NCBI GenBank assembly: GCA_031283445.1 | Contig: JAITBT010000064.1 | Coordinates: 1-53,884 of the forward strand | Reading direction: 5' to 3' | Length of the DNA: 53,884 bases | Source: Holosporaceae bacterium | Lineage (GTDB): Bacteria; Pseudomonadota; Alphaproteobacteria; UBA3830 | In this document: positions 45,938-53,884 of the stretch, piece by piece | Layout of the letters: each line of letters opens with the position of its first letter | Position numbering within the stretch: the stretch's first letter is position 1 | Position numbers and translations under genes: made by a program | The notes under the pieces: model-generated | What the model saw: the letters and a program-made list of their open reading frames with translations, nothing else | What the model was told of the DNA's origin: nothing | The model's database searches: none

Positions 45938-46423
45938 TTGTCTAGAATTTTGGGAATTGATCCAGGATTACACATCACTGGGTGGGGAATGATAGATTAC
46001 GATGGATTTCGTTTAAGATATAAATCTCACGGGAGCATTATATCTCACTCCTCAGAAGATCTTGGCTCGCGGCTTAGTTATATTTTTAAAATTTTATCAA
46101 ACATCATTGAAGAGCATGATCCTGAAGAAGTAAGTGTAGAGGAAGTTTTTGTTAATAAAAATCCTTTTTCATCGTTGAAATTGGGCATGGCGCGCGGGGC
46201 TGCGATTTGTTGCGCTGGAGTTTTTGGGTTGAAAATTTATGAATATACTCCCAATAAAGTAAAAAAAACTATAGTGGGAATGGGGCATGCTTCGAAGGAA
46301 CAAGTATCAATTATGGTCCAAAAATTATTAAATTGTGGTAATGTAAAATCGGATGAGGCCGATGCTCTAGCGGTTGCAGTTTGCCATGCCCATCACAGAA
46401 CGTTTTATACGGTGAAGGAATGA
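45938..46423 (+). CDS. ruvC: Holliday junction endonuclease RuvC
   Basis: Resolves Holliday junctions by paired cuts. The 161 residues contain the four acidic residues: Asp in ILGIDPGLHITGWG near 7, Glu in VEEVFV near 66, and two Asp in KSDEADALAVAVCHAH near 140. Starts with TTG, with AGGA about eight bases upstream. Its stop overlaps the ruvA ATG (ATGA). Confidence 0.94.
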   Translation: MSRILGIDPGLHITGWGMIDYDGFRLRYKSHGSIISHSSEDLGSRLSYIFKILSNIIEEHDPEEVSVEEVFVNKNPFSSLKLGMARGAAICCAGVFGLKIYEYTPNKVKKTIVGMGHASKEQVSIMVQKLLNCGNVKSDEADALAVAVCHAHHRTFYTVKE

Positions 46424-47022
46424 TATCCTATTTAAAAGGAACTCCTGAAAAAATCTCGGAAAATTCAATAGTTGTCGATGTCAATGGTGTTGGATATAGT
46501 GTTATTTGTTCATACAGAACAATAAATGAAGTGCGAAATTATTCTGGAATCGTGCATATTTTTACGGTGCTGAATGTTCGAGAAGATTCCTGGACCCTAT
46601 ATGGCTTTATTTCTGAACAGGAGAGATTTTGGTTCAATAATCTGATCTCCGTGCAGGGTGTGGGCGGGAAAGTAGCTCTTGCGATTTTATCAGCTATTTC
46701 CGACGAAGATCTTTACAATGCATTTCTCGCCGGTGATAAAGATGTATTTACAAGGGCGGCTGGCGTCGGTTCAAGACTTGCAACGCGCATCATTACAGAA
46801 TTGAAGGAGAAAGTCATTGGAAAAGTCGACTTCAAAACAGCAGCTACAAGTCCCGCAGTTTCGGAATCGAGCGTGGTAAATGATGTTATTTCTGCTCTCC
46901 TAAACCTAGGTTATCAAAAAGTTGACGTTTTACGCGCAGTTTCGGCAATACCAATAAATCCAGAAACTGGGTTTGACATCTTATTAAAACAGAGTTTGAG
47001 TAAATTATCGTCCGGAGTATGA
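46420..47022 (+). CDS. ruvA: Holliday junction branch-migration protein RuvA
   Basis: Tetrameric protein that binds four-way junctions and loads RuvB. From the ATG overlapping ruvC it has 200 residues: [12 protein letters not shown] opens the OB domain, helix-hairpin-helix motifs follow with [14 protein letters not shown] and [19 protein letters not shown], and the C-terminal RuvB-binding domain is [17 protein letters not shown] longer in-frame start inside ruvC has no family support. Confidence 0.94.
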   Translation: MISYLKGTPEKISENSIVVDVNGVGYSVICSYRTINEVRNYSGIVHIFTVLNVREDSWTLYGFISEQERFWFNNLISVQGVGGKVALAILSAISDEDLYNAFLAGDKDVFTRAAGVGSRLATRIITELKEKVIGKVDFKTAATSPAVSESSVVNDVISALLNLGYQKVDVLRAVSAIPINPETGFDILLKQSLSKLSSGV

Positions 47023-47023
47023 G

Positions 47024-48052
47024 GTGAAAAAAAATGAATTAAATCCGGAGTTATTGGAACTAGAAACAAACGAATACTCTCTTCGTCCGACCAAGTTGGA
47101 TGATTTTATCGGGCAAAAGGGAATCAAGGATAACCTTCACATATTTATCCAATCAGCCTGCAAGCGTAGTATCTCGATGGATCATGTGTTGTTTTTTGGT
47201 CCTCCAGGATTGGGAAAAACTACGCTTTCCCAAATTATTTCTAAGGAGCTGGGCGTTGGATTTAAAGCGACATCTGGTCCCATTTTAGCAAAGGCAGGGG
47301 ATCTTGCGGCAATTCTTACAAATTTGCATGAAAGAGACGTACTTTTTATTGATGAAATTCATCGAATGAATCATCTGGTTGAAGAAATTTTATATCCAGC
47401 CATGGAGGATTTTCAATTGGATTTGATGATAGGGGAGGGACCTGCTGCTCGTTCTATTCGGATCGATTTGCCTCATTTCACTTTGATTGGAGCTACAACG
47501 CGCTCCGGCATGTTATCCTCTCCGCTGCGCGATAGGTTTGGTATTCCATTACGCTTGGAATTTTACACGCCACTTGAATTGCAGATAATTATCTCAAAAA
47601 ATGCCGAATTACTCGGTATCCCCATATCTCCAGATGGCTCCGACGAAATAGCCAGAAGATCCAGAGGTACTCCGCGCATTGCTGGACGCCTTTTGAAACG
47701 CGTTAGAGATTTTGCTATAGTTAATAATGCGAATATTATCAACAAAAAAATTGCCGATGTTGCTTTAAAAAAGCTAGGTGTCGATGAAAATGGTCTTGAC
47801 TCCATGGATAGAAAATACTTAAAATGCATCCTCGATTTTTATAATGGCGGTCCTGTTGGTGTCGAGACTTTGGCAGCTGTGTTGTCCGAAAAAAGGGACA
47901 CCATAGAAGAAGTTATCGAGCCATATATTTTGCAGAATGGTCTTGTCCAGAGGACAGCAAGGGGACGCGTTCTCACGACGGAGGGGTTTCGTTATTTGGG
48001 CGTTCCCCAAAAAGCAAAACAAGATTTGTTATATGAGGGAGATTTGTTATGA
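47024..48052 (+). CDS. ruvB: Holliday junction helicase RuvB
   Basis: AAA+ motor that drives branch migration. The 342 residues show [13 protein letters not shown], Walker [10 protein letters not shown] at about 64-72, Walker B FIDEIHRM, sensor 1 [10 protein letters not shown], and the arginine finger region [16 protein letters not shown]. The C-terminal winged helix has [10 protein letters not shown] and [21 protein letters not shown] start within TATGAGGTG; overlaps tolQ by 4 bases. Confidence 0.96.
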   Translation: MKKNELNPELLELETNEYSLRPTKLDDFIGQKGIKDNLHIFIQSACKRSISMDHVLFFGPPGLGKTTLSQIISKELGVGFKATSGPILAKAGDLAAILTNLHERDVLFIDEIHRMNHLVEEILYPAMEDFQLDLMIGEGPAARSIRIDLPHFTLIGATTRSGMLSSPLRDRFGIPLRLEFYTPLELQIIISKNAELLGIPISPDGSDEIARRSRGTPRIAGRLLKRVRDFAIVNNANIINKKIADVALKKLGVDENGLDSMDRKYLKCILDFYNGGPVGVETLAAVLSEKRDTIEEVIEPYILQNGLVQRTARGRVLTTEGFRYLGVPQKAKQDLLYEGDLL

Positions 48053-48768
48053 ACGGTATCGAAGATGTAGTAGTTGCCGCCAGCGAGGGAAATGACATGT
48101 CGCTTCTGGGGATTTTTCTTCAGGCTTCCTTTGCTGTTAAATTTGTCGTTATTTTGCTGGTGGGGTGCTCTTTCTGGAGTTGGACAATTATTTTTGCGAA
48201 GTTTTCTTTTTTGCGGAAAATAAAAGCTTGTGCAGATAAGTTTGAAGAGGCGTTTTGGAATTGCGGATCCATAGATAATCTTTTTGATAATTTAAGTCGT
48301 AAGGGGGAAGATCCTTTTGTATCGGTTTTTATCTCTGGCATGCAGGAATGGCGTCGAACTAAGGCTAAGATACGACATCCGCTGGGAAGTATTTCCCTGA
48401 ATGAAAGAATTACCAGGATGATGCATGTTACTATAGGGCGAGAGATGGAATATTTAGAACAGTATCTAGGATTCTTAGCTACGGTTGGATCGACAGCTCC
48501 TTTTATTGGATTGCTGGGAACGGTTCTGGGAATTATGAATACTTTTGAATCCATTGGATTTGACAAAAATACAAGCTTGACTTCTGTAGCTCCGGGCATT
48601 GCGGAGGCTTTGTTCGCTACTGCACTCGGATTGATCGTTACAATTCCGGCCGTCGTTGCCTATAATAAAATATCTTCGGAAATTAATAAATATCGGAGTA
48701 GATTGGAGGCTTTTGTTGATGAATTTTCTTCAATTATTTCTCGTCAAGCCGAAAATGCAGAGGTATAA
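48049..48768 (+). CDS. tolQ: Tol-Pal system protein TolQ
   Basis: Inner-membrane channel subunit that uses the proton gradient with TolR to energise TolA. The 239 residues contain three membrane helices (about 22-45, 140-165, 175-205). [21 protein letters not shown] and [22 protein letters not shown] are the TolQ/ExbB signatures. Overlaps ruvB by 4 bases; ybgC, often between them, is absent. tolR begins on the next base after the stop. Confidence 0.94.
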   Translation: MNGIEDVVVAASEGNDMSLLGIFLQASFAVKFVVILLVGCSFWSWTIIFAKFSFLRKIKACADKFEEAFWNCGSIDNLFDNLSRKGEDPFVSVFISGMQEWRRTKAKIRHPLGSISLNERITRMMHVTIGREMEYLEQYLGFLATVGSTAPFIGLLGTVLGIMNTFESIGFDKNTSLTSVAPGIAEALFATALGLIVTIPAVVAYNKISSEINKYRSRLEAFVDEFSSIISRQAENAEV

Positions 48769-49197
48769 ATGGTTTTTAATAATTCCAGAAGAAACACTTC
48801 CCAACGGCGGGTCCTGATGAGTGACATGAACGTTACTCCTATGATCGATGTAATGCTGGTGCTATTGGTAATATTTATGATTACTGCTCCGCTACTGAAT
48901 GTAGGTATTCAGGTTAATCTACCCAGCGCCCATGCTCCAAATATTAGTGGAAGCGAGGCTTCAATTGAGGTGCTTATCAACGAAGCTGGAGCTGTCTTTA
49001 TCGGAGAAGTACAGGTCGATGTGCAAACCTTACCAGATAAACTTCAGGCTATAACGCACGAGAGCCTGGCTAATACAAAAATCTTCGTGAAGGGAGACAA
49101 AACGCTTCCATATGGCACAATTATGGAAGTCATGGGTCATATCAGCAAATCGGGATTCAAAAAAGTAGTTCTGGTGACAGAATTACCAAAAAAGTAG
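48769..49197 (+). CDS. tolR: Tol-Pal system protein TolR
   Basis: Single-span partner of TolQ. The 142 residues have DMNVTPMIDVMLVLLVIFMIT at about 18-38, where the Asp in the helix is the proton-carrying residue, and a periplasmic ExbD-type domain ending in GFKKVVLVTELP. Directly adjacent to tolQ and 7 bases before tolA. Confidence 0.94.
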   Translation: MVFNNSRRNTSQRRVLMSDMNVTPMIDVMLVLLVIFMITAPLLNVGIQVNLPSAHAPNISGSEASIEVLINEAGAVFIGEVQVDVQTLPDKLQAITHESLANTKIFVKGDKTLPYGTIMEVMGHISKSGFKKVVLVTELPKK

Positions 49198-49204
49198 GAG
49201 TTCC

Positions 49205-50401
49205 ATGCGTCGGAGATGTAGTAATTTTCGATTTAAACGGTCCGTTGCGTATTCTCTATTGATTCACATAACATTGATATTATTAGGAATAACGTCCTTT
49301 TCGATTCCTCGGGAGAATAAAATGCCGTTGCTAGATGTTCAGGTTGTGGGAAAAGAAGAATCGCAGAAGGATCCCGAAAAGCATGAGGAACGACCGGAAA
49401 CACCGTCTGAAATTCCGGTAATTCTCGAGACGGAGCCGCCAGCGGTAATTTTGAATGAAAATAAGGAGGTTCAGGAGAATCAAATAAAGGAAGAAACTAT
49501 TAGGGAAGAGCCGGCACATGTGGAACAACCGTTGCAGGAAGAAATTGCTTCTCTCAAGGATATACCTCCTTTGGAAAATCCGACACCTCCGGAAAAAATG
49601 CCGTCGGATCCTATTGAGGAAAAAAGTATCCCGGAGGAACTGAAAGAAGAATCATCATCAAAGGATATTGAACCTTTAAAAGAGGAATCTAAGGAACCTA
49701 AACCTTTACAAGAAGAATCTGAACCTTTACGAAAGGACACAAAGGAAGAGTCCAAGGATGTTAAAGAGGAACTCGTTCCTCAGTTGGAGAATAAGGAAGA
49801 TAAGCCCCCCCCAAAAAATCAAGTAAAATCTCCTAAGCCCAAAAAACGAAATCGAAAAGCTTTAATGGAAGTCATCAAAAACGCAGAAAAGAAAAAAGCA
49901 AAGGAAAAGAATCGAAAAAAGATGCTGGAAATTGTAGAAAGAGCTTCTGTAAAAAGAAAAAAGAATGACGCTTTTGAAAAAATGCTGAATGGAAGTATAA
50001 GTAATTTGAAAAAAGCTTCCGGAAAAAGTAGAATACCAGAGGGGCGGGATCATCTTGCATCTGAAGGCTATTTGGATGGCGAGGATTCCATTGCGCATAT
50101 AATAAATGAACAAATACGACCATATTGGAATGTGCCATCTGGGATAAAGGATGCGGAAAAGCTGGTGATAGAAGTGGAATTAGTATTTAATGAATTTGGA
50201 GAAGTAATTCCATCTAGTGTAAGGGTTGTTGATGATAGGCGTTATGCCACTGATCGTATTTTTCGGGCGGCCGCAGATAGTGCTCGTCGCGCGATCTTGG
50301 AGGTAGGGCATTTCAGTATTCCTCGTCATAGACTAGAGCGAGAGAGAGAATATCGTTTTAAATTTAATGTAGCAGATGCCTTAAGGAGAGCAGGAGGATA
50401 A
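49205..50401 (+). CDS. tolA: TolA-like energy-transducing protein
   Basis: Spans the periplasm and transmits force from TolQR to the outer membrane. The 398 residues have one N-terminal membrane helix (about 14-34, SVAYSLLIHITLILLGITSF). A long Pro/Glu/Lys-rich region (about 50-235) with imperfect PLKEESK/PLQEESE repeats follows, then a Lys-rich stretch. The C-terminal globular domain (about 300-398) contains IRPYWNVPSG and AADSARRAI, as in TolA/TonB C-termini. Identification rests on layout and position. Confidence 0.88.
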   Translation: MRRRCSNFRFKRSVAYSLLIHITLILLGITSFSIPRENKMPLLDVQVVGKEESQKDPEKHEERPETPSEIPVILETEPPAVILNENKEVQENQIKEETIREEPAHVEQPLQEEIASLKDIPPLENPTPPEKMPSDPIEEKSIPEELKEESSSKDIEPLKEESKEPKPLQEESEPLRKDTKEESKDVKEELVPQLENKEDKPPPKNQVKSPKPKKRNRKALMEVIKNAEKKKAKEKNRKKMLEIVERASVKRKKNDAFEKMLNGSISNLKKASGKSRIPEGRDHLASEGYLDGEDSIAHIINEQIRPYWNVPSGIKDAEKLVIEVELVFNEFGEVIPSSVRVVDDRRYATDRIFRAAADSARRAILEVGHFSIPRHRLEREREYRFKFNVADALRRAGG

Positions 50402-50402
50402 A

Positions 50403-51725
50403 ATGATCCAAGGTGTGAGAAAAATAGTTCCTGTTTTATGTGCTGTCTTCGTTTTCTTTTGTGAAGCGGCTACCGTTGTAAATATAAATCAGGGAGTCAT
50501 GAAACGAATTCGTATAGCCTTAAATGTCTTGGAGTCGGAGGATGATAAGCTAGAAGATAGTATTCAAAAAGTAGTTGCGGACGATCTAGAGGGGACATTC
50601 TTGTTTATGGCTATTCCCCGAAGCGCTTTCATGCAAAAGAGATTAGAAAAGAAACCCACGTTTCCTTTGTGGAAGCTTATAAATGCTCAGTATCTGGTGA
50701 ATATTAAATTGAAGGTCGAGGACGCCAGATTGAAGGTGTCGATGGTCATTTATGACGTTCTTTCCGAAACGTCAGTTGGGACTTTTTCCGCTTCCGGAAG
50801 TGCCAAAGAATGGCGAAAGCTTGCTCATATAATGGCCAATAATATATATGAAAGGATAACAGGGGAAGTTGGATACTTCGATACAAAAATATTATACGTC
50901 GCACTCCAGAAAAAAGCATTTGGCTCGAAAACGTATCGCATTGCCCTGATGGATCAAGATGGTTATGAACATAAATTCTTGACTGACGGGCGTACAATTG
51001 TCCTGACTCCTCGCTTTTCACCATCTGGATCGGAATTTTCTTTTTTCTCTTATCGAGAAAAAATCTTAAATGGCCGTAGAGTCCCAATTTCTGCCGGTGT
51101 ATATAGATATAATTTAGCCACTGGAAATACCGAACTTTTGGCTCGTTTTAATGGAATGACTTATGCCCCAAGATATTCTCCAGATGGAAAATTATTGATA
51201 TTTAGTCTGTCTAATCATGGATCGTCTTCTATTTACACCTTTGATCTCCTTACAAAAAAGATAACTCGTCTAACCAAAGGAAGATGCATTGATACTTCTC
51301 CATGCTATTCGCCCGACGGTAAGCAGATAGTCTTTAATTCGGACAGAGGAGGATCTCAGCAGTTATATATAATGGATGCTGATGGCTTAAACATTCGACG
51401 CTTGTCTTTTTCGCATAGCAGGTACGCCACTCCCGTTTGGTCTCCCCGAGGCGATTGGATTGCTTTTACGAAATTCGGTCCTGACGGGTTTTATATTGGT
51501 ATAATCCGACCGGATGGTACCGGAGAACGAATGCTCTCTACTGGATATCAGGTGGAAGGTCCGACTTGGTCTCCTAATGGTCGTGTTATTATGTTTTCTC
51601 ATCAGGATTACGCACGAAGAGAAAAGATCTACAGCGTAGATGTTACTGGGTATAATAAACATGAAGTTACAACACCATATCAGGCCATTGACCCGGAGTG
51701 GTCGGGGAAAAATAGGTTACCTTAA
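50403..51725 (+). CDS. tolB: Tol-Pal system beta-propeller protein TolB
   Basis: Periplasmic protein linking Tol to Pal. The 440 residues have a signal peptide (about 1-22, ending CEAA), an N-terminal domain to about 160, and a six-bladed propeller with PD40 repeats: PRFSPSGSEFSFFSYR, PRYSPDGKLLIFSLS, PCYSPDGKQIVFNSDR, PVWSPRGDWIAF, PTWSPNGRVIMF. Pal (OmpA-like lipoprotein), which normally follows, is not encoded downstream; a gap of 138 bases leads to an antiporter gene. Confidence 0.94.
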   Translation: MIQGVRKIVPVLCAVFVFFCEAATVVNINQGVMKRIRIALNVLESEDDKLEDSIQKVVADDLEGTFLFMAIPRSAFMQKRLEKKPTFPLWKLINAQYLVNIKLKVEDARLKVSMVIYDVLSETSVGTFSASGSAKEWRKLAHIMANNIYERITGEVGYFDTKILYVALQKKAFGSKTYRIALMDQDGYEHKFLTDGRTIVLTPRFSPSGSEFSFFSYREKILNGRRVPISAGVYRYNLATGNTELLARFNGMTYAPRYSPDGKLLIFSLSNHGSSSIYTFDLLTKKITRLTKGRCIDTSPCYSPDGKQIVFNSDRGGSQQLYIMDADGLNIRRLSFSHSRYATPVWSPRGDWIAFTKFGPDGFYIGIIRPDGTGERMLSTGYQVEGPTWSPNGRVIMFSHQDYARREKIYSVDVTGYNKHEVTTPYQAIDPEWSGKNRLP

Positions 51726-51804
51726 AGGAAAGATTGTTGTTAATTTGCAACGACCTCCAATAATTATCGTGATACAATTCATAAATTCAAGAAATTTATA
51801 AGAT

Positions 51805-51825
51805 ATGTGCATATTATGTGCATAT
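51805..51825. repeat. Two direct repeats ATGTGCATAT, one helical turn apart
   Basis: ATGTGCATAT occurs at 51805-51814 and 51816-51825, an 11-base period that would present both copies on the same DNA face. The first copy is also part of ATATG-TG-CATAT, an inverted repeat. It lies about 40-60 bases before the antiporter ATG, where an operator would sit. No clear -35/-10 pair could be assigned. Confidence 0.35.
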
Positions 51826-51863
51826 GCTAGATAGTATATCTTGAATTTTTTAGGCGCTTTTAC

Positions 51864-53174
51864 ATGAATTGGACTATAACGAAAATTGCATCTGTTGTTT
51901 TATGTGCAATGGGATCAGGGTTGGCGCTTTCTTCCCTGGGACATTCCCCAGTATTGGGTTATATTATTGCTGGCATTTTGCTCGGACCTTCGGGATTTCA
52001 GTTTATCATAGATCGTGAAGCTATCGGATTGTTTTCCGAAATGGGAATTCTCTTTTTGCTTTTTGCTATAGGGCTAAATCTTTCATTTGAAAAAATTCGC
52101 AACATATGGAAAACATCTATAGCGACCACACTTATTTCTACGGCATTCATATATATAATTATACTTGGTGCTGGGTGGTTTTTAAAATTAACTCACAATC
52201 AAGTGGTACTTATCGCTTTTTGTGTAACCCTTTCTTCCACAGCTGTTACGGTAAAATCTCTGAAAGGATTGAAGGATCGCGATGATAATATTGAGGAAAA
52301 TACCTTCGGAATTCTGATTGCTCAGGATTTAATTGCTCTAGCTATGGCGCTTATTATAAATTTCATGGGCCCTCGGCAGGAAGCCGATCATCAATTACAT
52401 AGAGTAGTAGCCGTTTTGTTGTTTGTGTCCGGACTAGTGTTCTATTTTTCTTGGTATCATCGGCACATACATAAAATCACGAACTTTATTAAAAAGCATG
52501 ATGATATGTTGACATTAACTGTGTTTGGAATATGCCTAGGTGGAGCCGTCCTTGCCGAACTTGCTGGACTTTCTGCACCGTTCGGAGCTTTTATTATGGG
52601 GCTTATTCTAGGGAATTCTAATCTTCGGGAGCAGGTAAAAAGCATAGCTACTCCTATCGAAGAAATTTTACTTATGACATTTTTTCTCAGTGTCGGACTG
52701 CTGGTGGATTTGGAGTTTATTTTTCATAATTTATTAATTATTCTTTCATCGTTGGTGTTTGTAACTTTTGGAAAAACTATCATAAATATTTTTATCCTGA
52801 GACTTTACAAATTTCCTCTGAAGGAATCGTTTGTTATTGGTGTTTTGTTAGGGCATATAGGAGAATTTTCTTTCATGCTTTCCTACTCCGCTAGGAAAGT
52901 TGGTCTCATTGACAGCTATGGTGTGAAATATTTGCTTAGTTTGACGGCTTTAAGTCTCTTTTTAAGCCCATTTTGGTTGATTTTTGCTGAGCGATGCCGA
53001 ACTATAGCCAAGAGCGTCAACGTCGTTTCTTCTTGGGAGTTTTTCAAACTGGCTAGTAGCGGAGAAGGAATAAAATTGCGGAATATTAGGTCGATTTTTA
53101 ATGGATTTGGCAGTAGTATGGCTTCTCTATTTTCCAAATTAAAAGAATTATGGAATCAATATTATAAAAAATGA
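51864..53174 (+). CDS. CPA2-family monovalent cation/proton antiporter
   Basis: Inner-membrane transporter of the KefB/KefC/NapA superfamily, probably exchanging K+ or Na+ for protons. The 436 residues have about 12 membrane helices. LGHSPVLGYIIAGILLGPSG, LLFAIGLNLSFEK, VTLSSTAVTVKSL, FGAFIMGLILGNS and GHIGEFSFMLSYSAR match the family. The usual C-terminal RCK (TrkA-N) regulatory domain is missing, so it resembles short members or ones with a separate regulator. Start at the ATG near TTTTACATG; overlaps rnhB by 4 bases. Confidence 0.85.
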   Translation: MNWTITKIASVVLCAMGSGLALSSLGHSPVLGYIIAGILLGPSGFQFIIDREAIGLFSEMGILFLLFAIGLNLSFEKIRNIWKTSIATTLISTAFIYIIILGAGWFLKLTHNQVVLIAFCVTLSSTAVTVKSLKGLKDRDDNIEENTFGILIAQDLIALAMALIINFMGPRQEADHQLHRVVAVLLFVSGLVFYFSWYHRHIHKITNFIKKHDDMLTLTVFGICLGGAVLAELAGLSAPFGAFIMGLILGNSNLREQVKSIATPIEEILLMTFFLSVGLLVDLEFIFHNLLIILSSLVFVTFGKTIINIFILRLYKFPLKESFVIGVLLGHIGEFSFMLSYSARKVGLIDSYGVKYLLSLTALSLFLSPFWLIFAERCRTIAKSVNVVSSWEFFKLASSGEGIKLRNIRSIFNGFGSSMASLFSKLKELWNQYYKK

Positions 53175-53821
53175 ATTTGGCATGGTACGAAGAAAATAGT
53201 GTATCTATAGATGGTAGTGTAGGCATTGATGAAGTCGGGCGAGGACCCCTTGCTGGACCTGTGGTAGCGGCGTGCGTCTGGATTTGTTACCCTTTGGCTA
53301 TGGAAATGAAGCACAACAGTCTAGTGGTGCGTGATTCAAAAAAAATGACAACAAACCAAAGAAAAGGCGTAATAGATTGGATTAAACTACAGCCTTCGCA
53401 GAAGATACAATATTCTATAGCTTCTGTAACAGTAGAAGAAATTGATGAAATCAATATACTTAAAGCGACGCTGCGAGCGATGGAAAGATCCTACAATTTA
53501 TTGAATATTCCTGCAGAATATGTTTTGGTGGATGGCAACGTGGCTCCCACTATACCAACTGCTGCCGTTCAAGCGATCGTGAAAGGCGATAGTAAAGTCC
53601 TATCAATAGCATTGGCTTCTATAATAGCTAAAGAATATAGAGATGACTTTATGCGAAAATTAGCATTAAGGTATCCCGATTATGGCTGGAAAACAAATGT
53701 AGGATACGGCTCAAAGGAACACCTGGAGGCGATTTCTCGGTACGGTATAACACCATATCATCGAAAGACCTTTATGCCAGTTAAAGCATCAATGGAAAAT
53801 AATAAAAAAATTGATTATTAA
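53171..53821 (+). CDS. rnhB: Ribonuclease HII
   Basis: Cuts the RNA strand of RNA-DNA hybrids and initiates removal of single ribonucleotides. The 216 residues carry GIDEVGRGPLAGPVVAA with Asp20-Glu21, the second acidic residue in YVLVDGN, and the last one in ASIIAKEYRDDFM. SKEHLEAISRYGITPYHRKTF is the usual C-terminus. ATG overlaps the antiporter stop by 4 bases, so translation is probably coupled. Confidence 0.94.
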   Translation: MNLAWYEENSVSIDGSVGIDEVGRGPLAGPVVAACVWICYPLAMEMKHNSLVVRDSKKMTTNQRKGVIDWIKLQPSQKIQYSIASVTVEEIDEINILKATLRAMERSYNLLNIPAEYVLVDGNVAPTIPTAAVQAIVKGDSKVLSIALASIIAKEYRDDFMRKLALRYPDYGWKTNVGYGSKEHLEAISRYGITPYHRKTFMPVKASMENNKKIDY

Positions 53822-53884
53822 GGTTTTTGTAATTTTTATGGTGTTTACTATAAGTATTAACAGATTGATTTTTTTTACAGTCAG

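Overview
The window looks like a chromosomal segment of a low-GC alphaproteobacterium, most plausibly a reduced-genome, host-associated lineage such as the Holosporales. That placement is inference from gene content. The supporting signs are a class I lysyl-tRNA synthetase, the split transhydrogenase alpha subunit (PntAB separate from PntAA), a zinc-free S14, an alpha operon without rpsD, the ruvCAB-tolQRAB order and a DivL-like histidine-kinase relative. Stop codons and Trp codons follow the ordinary bacterial code. No insertion sequence, prophage, CRISPR array or rRNA gene was found.

Layout. 1-396: non-coding, about 50% GC and rich in hairpins, a possible structured RNA. 397-2631 (+): class I LysRS and a family-4-like uracil-DNA glycosylase. 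2682-7906 (-): a compact five-gene arn operon for 4-amino-4-deoxy-L-arabinose modification of lipid A, in the order arnT, arnE/F-like, arnB, arnC, arnA dehydrogenase. It starts 19 bases after a tRNA-Gly(CCC) gene. 8104-9787 (-): pntAB-pntB without pntAA. 10014-11351 (-): an unrecognised exported protein. 11571-13246 (-): SRP RNA, short dnaX and ybaB. 13384-17348 (+): M23 peptidase, serC, rnd, tsaB. 17683-20209 (-): mutL and an EAL-domain protein. 20502-25487 (+): dnaN, recF, a PAS-rich DivL-like protein without the phospho-accepting His, and an orphan AtpZ/AtpI-like gene. 25793-26440 (+): a DsbA-like protein.

26631-43973 is one nearly gapless str-S10-spc-alpha ribosomal run (rpsL to rplQ, including fusA, tuf, secY, adk and rpoA) behind a clear TTGACT-17-TAGTAT promoter. 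After it come dac-tmk (44118-45927), ruvCAB (45938-48052), tolQRAB without pal (48049-51725), a CPA2-type cation/proton antiporter and rnhB (51864-53821).

Most of the content is housekeeping: translation, replication and repair, and cell-envelope maintenance. The unusual parts are the arn operon (no formyltransferase, no ArnD, one flippase half, an Asp-to-Asn change in ArnB, tRNA-linked transcription), the 5' RNA-like segment, the DivL-like pseudokinase, and several partner genes missing from their usual places (pntAA, pal, the tau part of dnaX, atpB). Of these, the arn operon is the best candidate for a variant system; the evidence is comparative and would need genome-wide checks for the missing enzymes.
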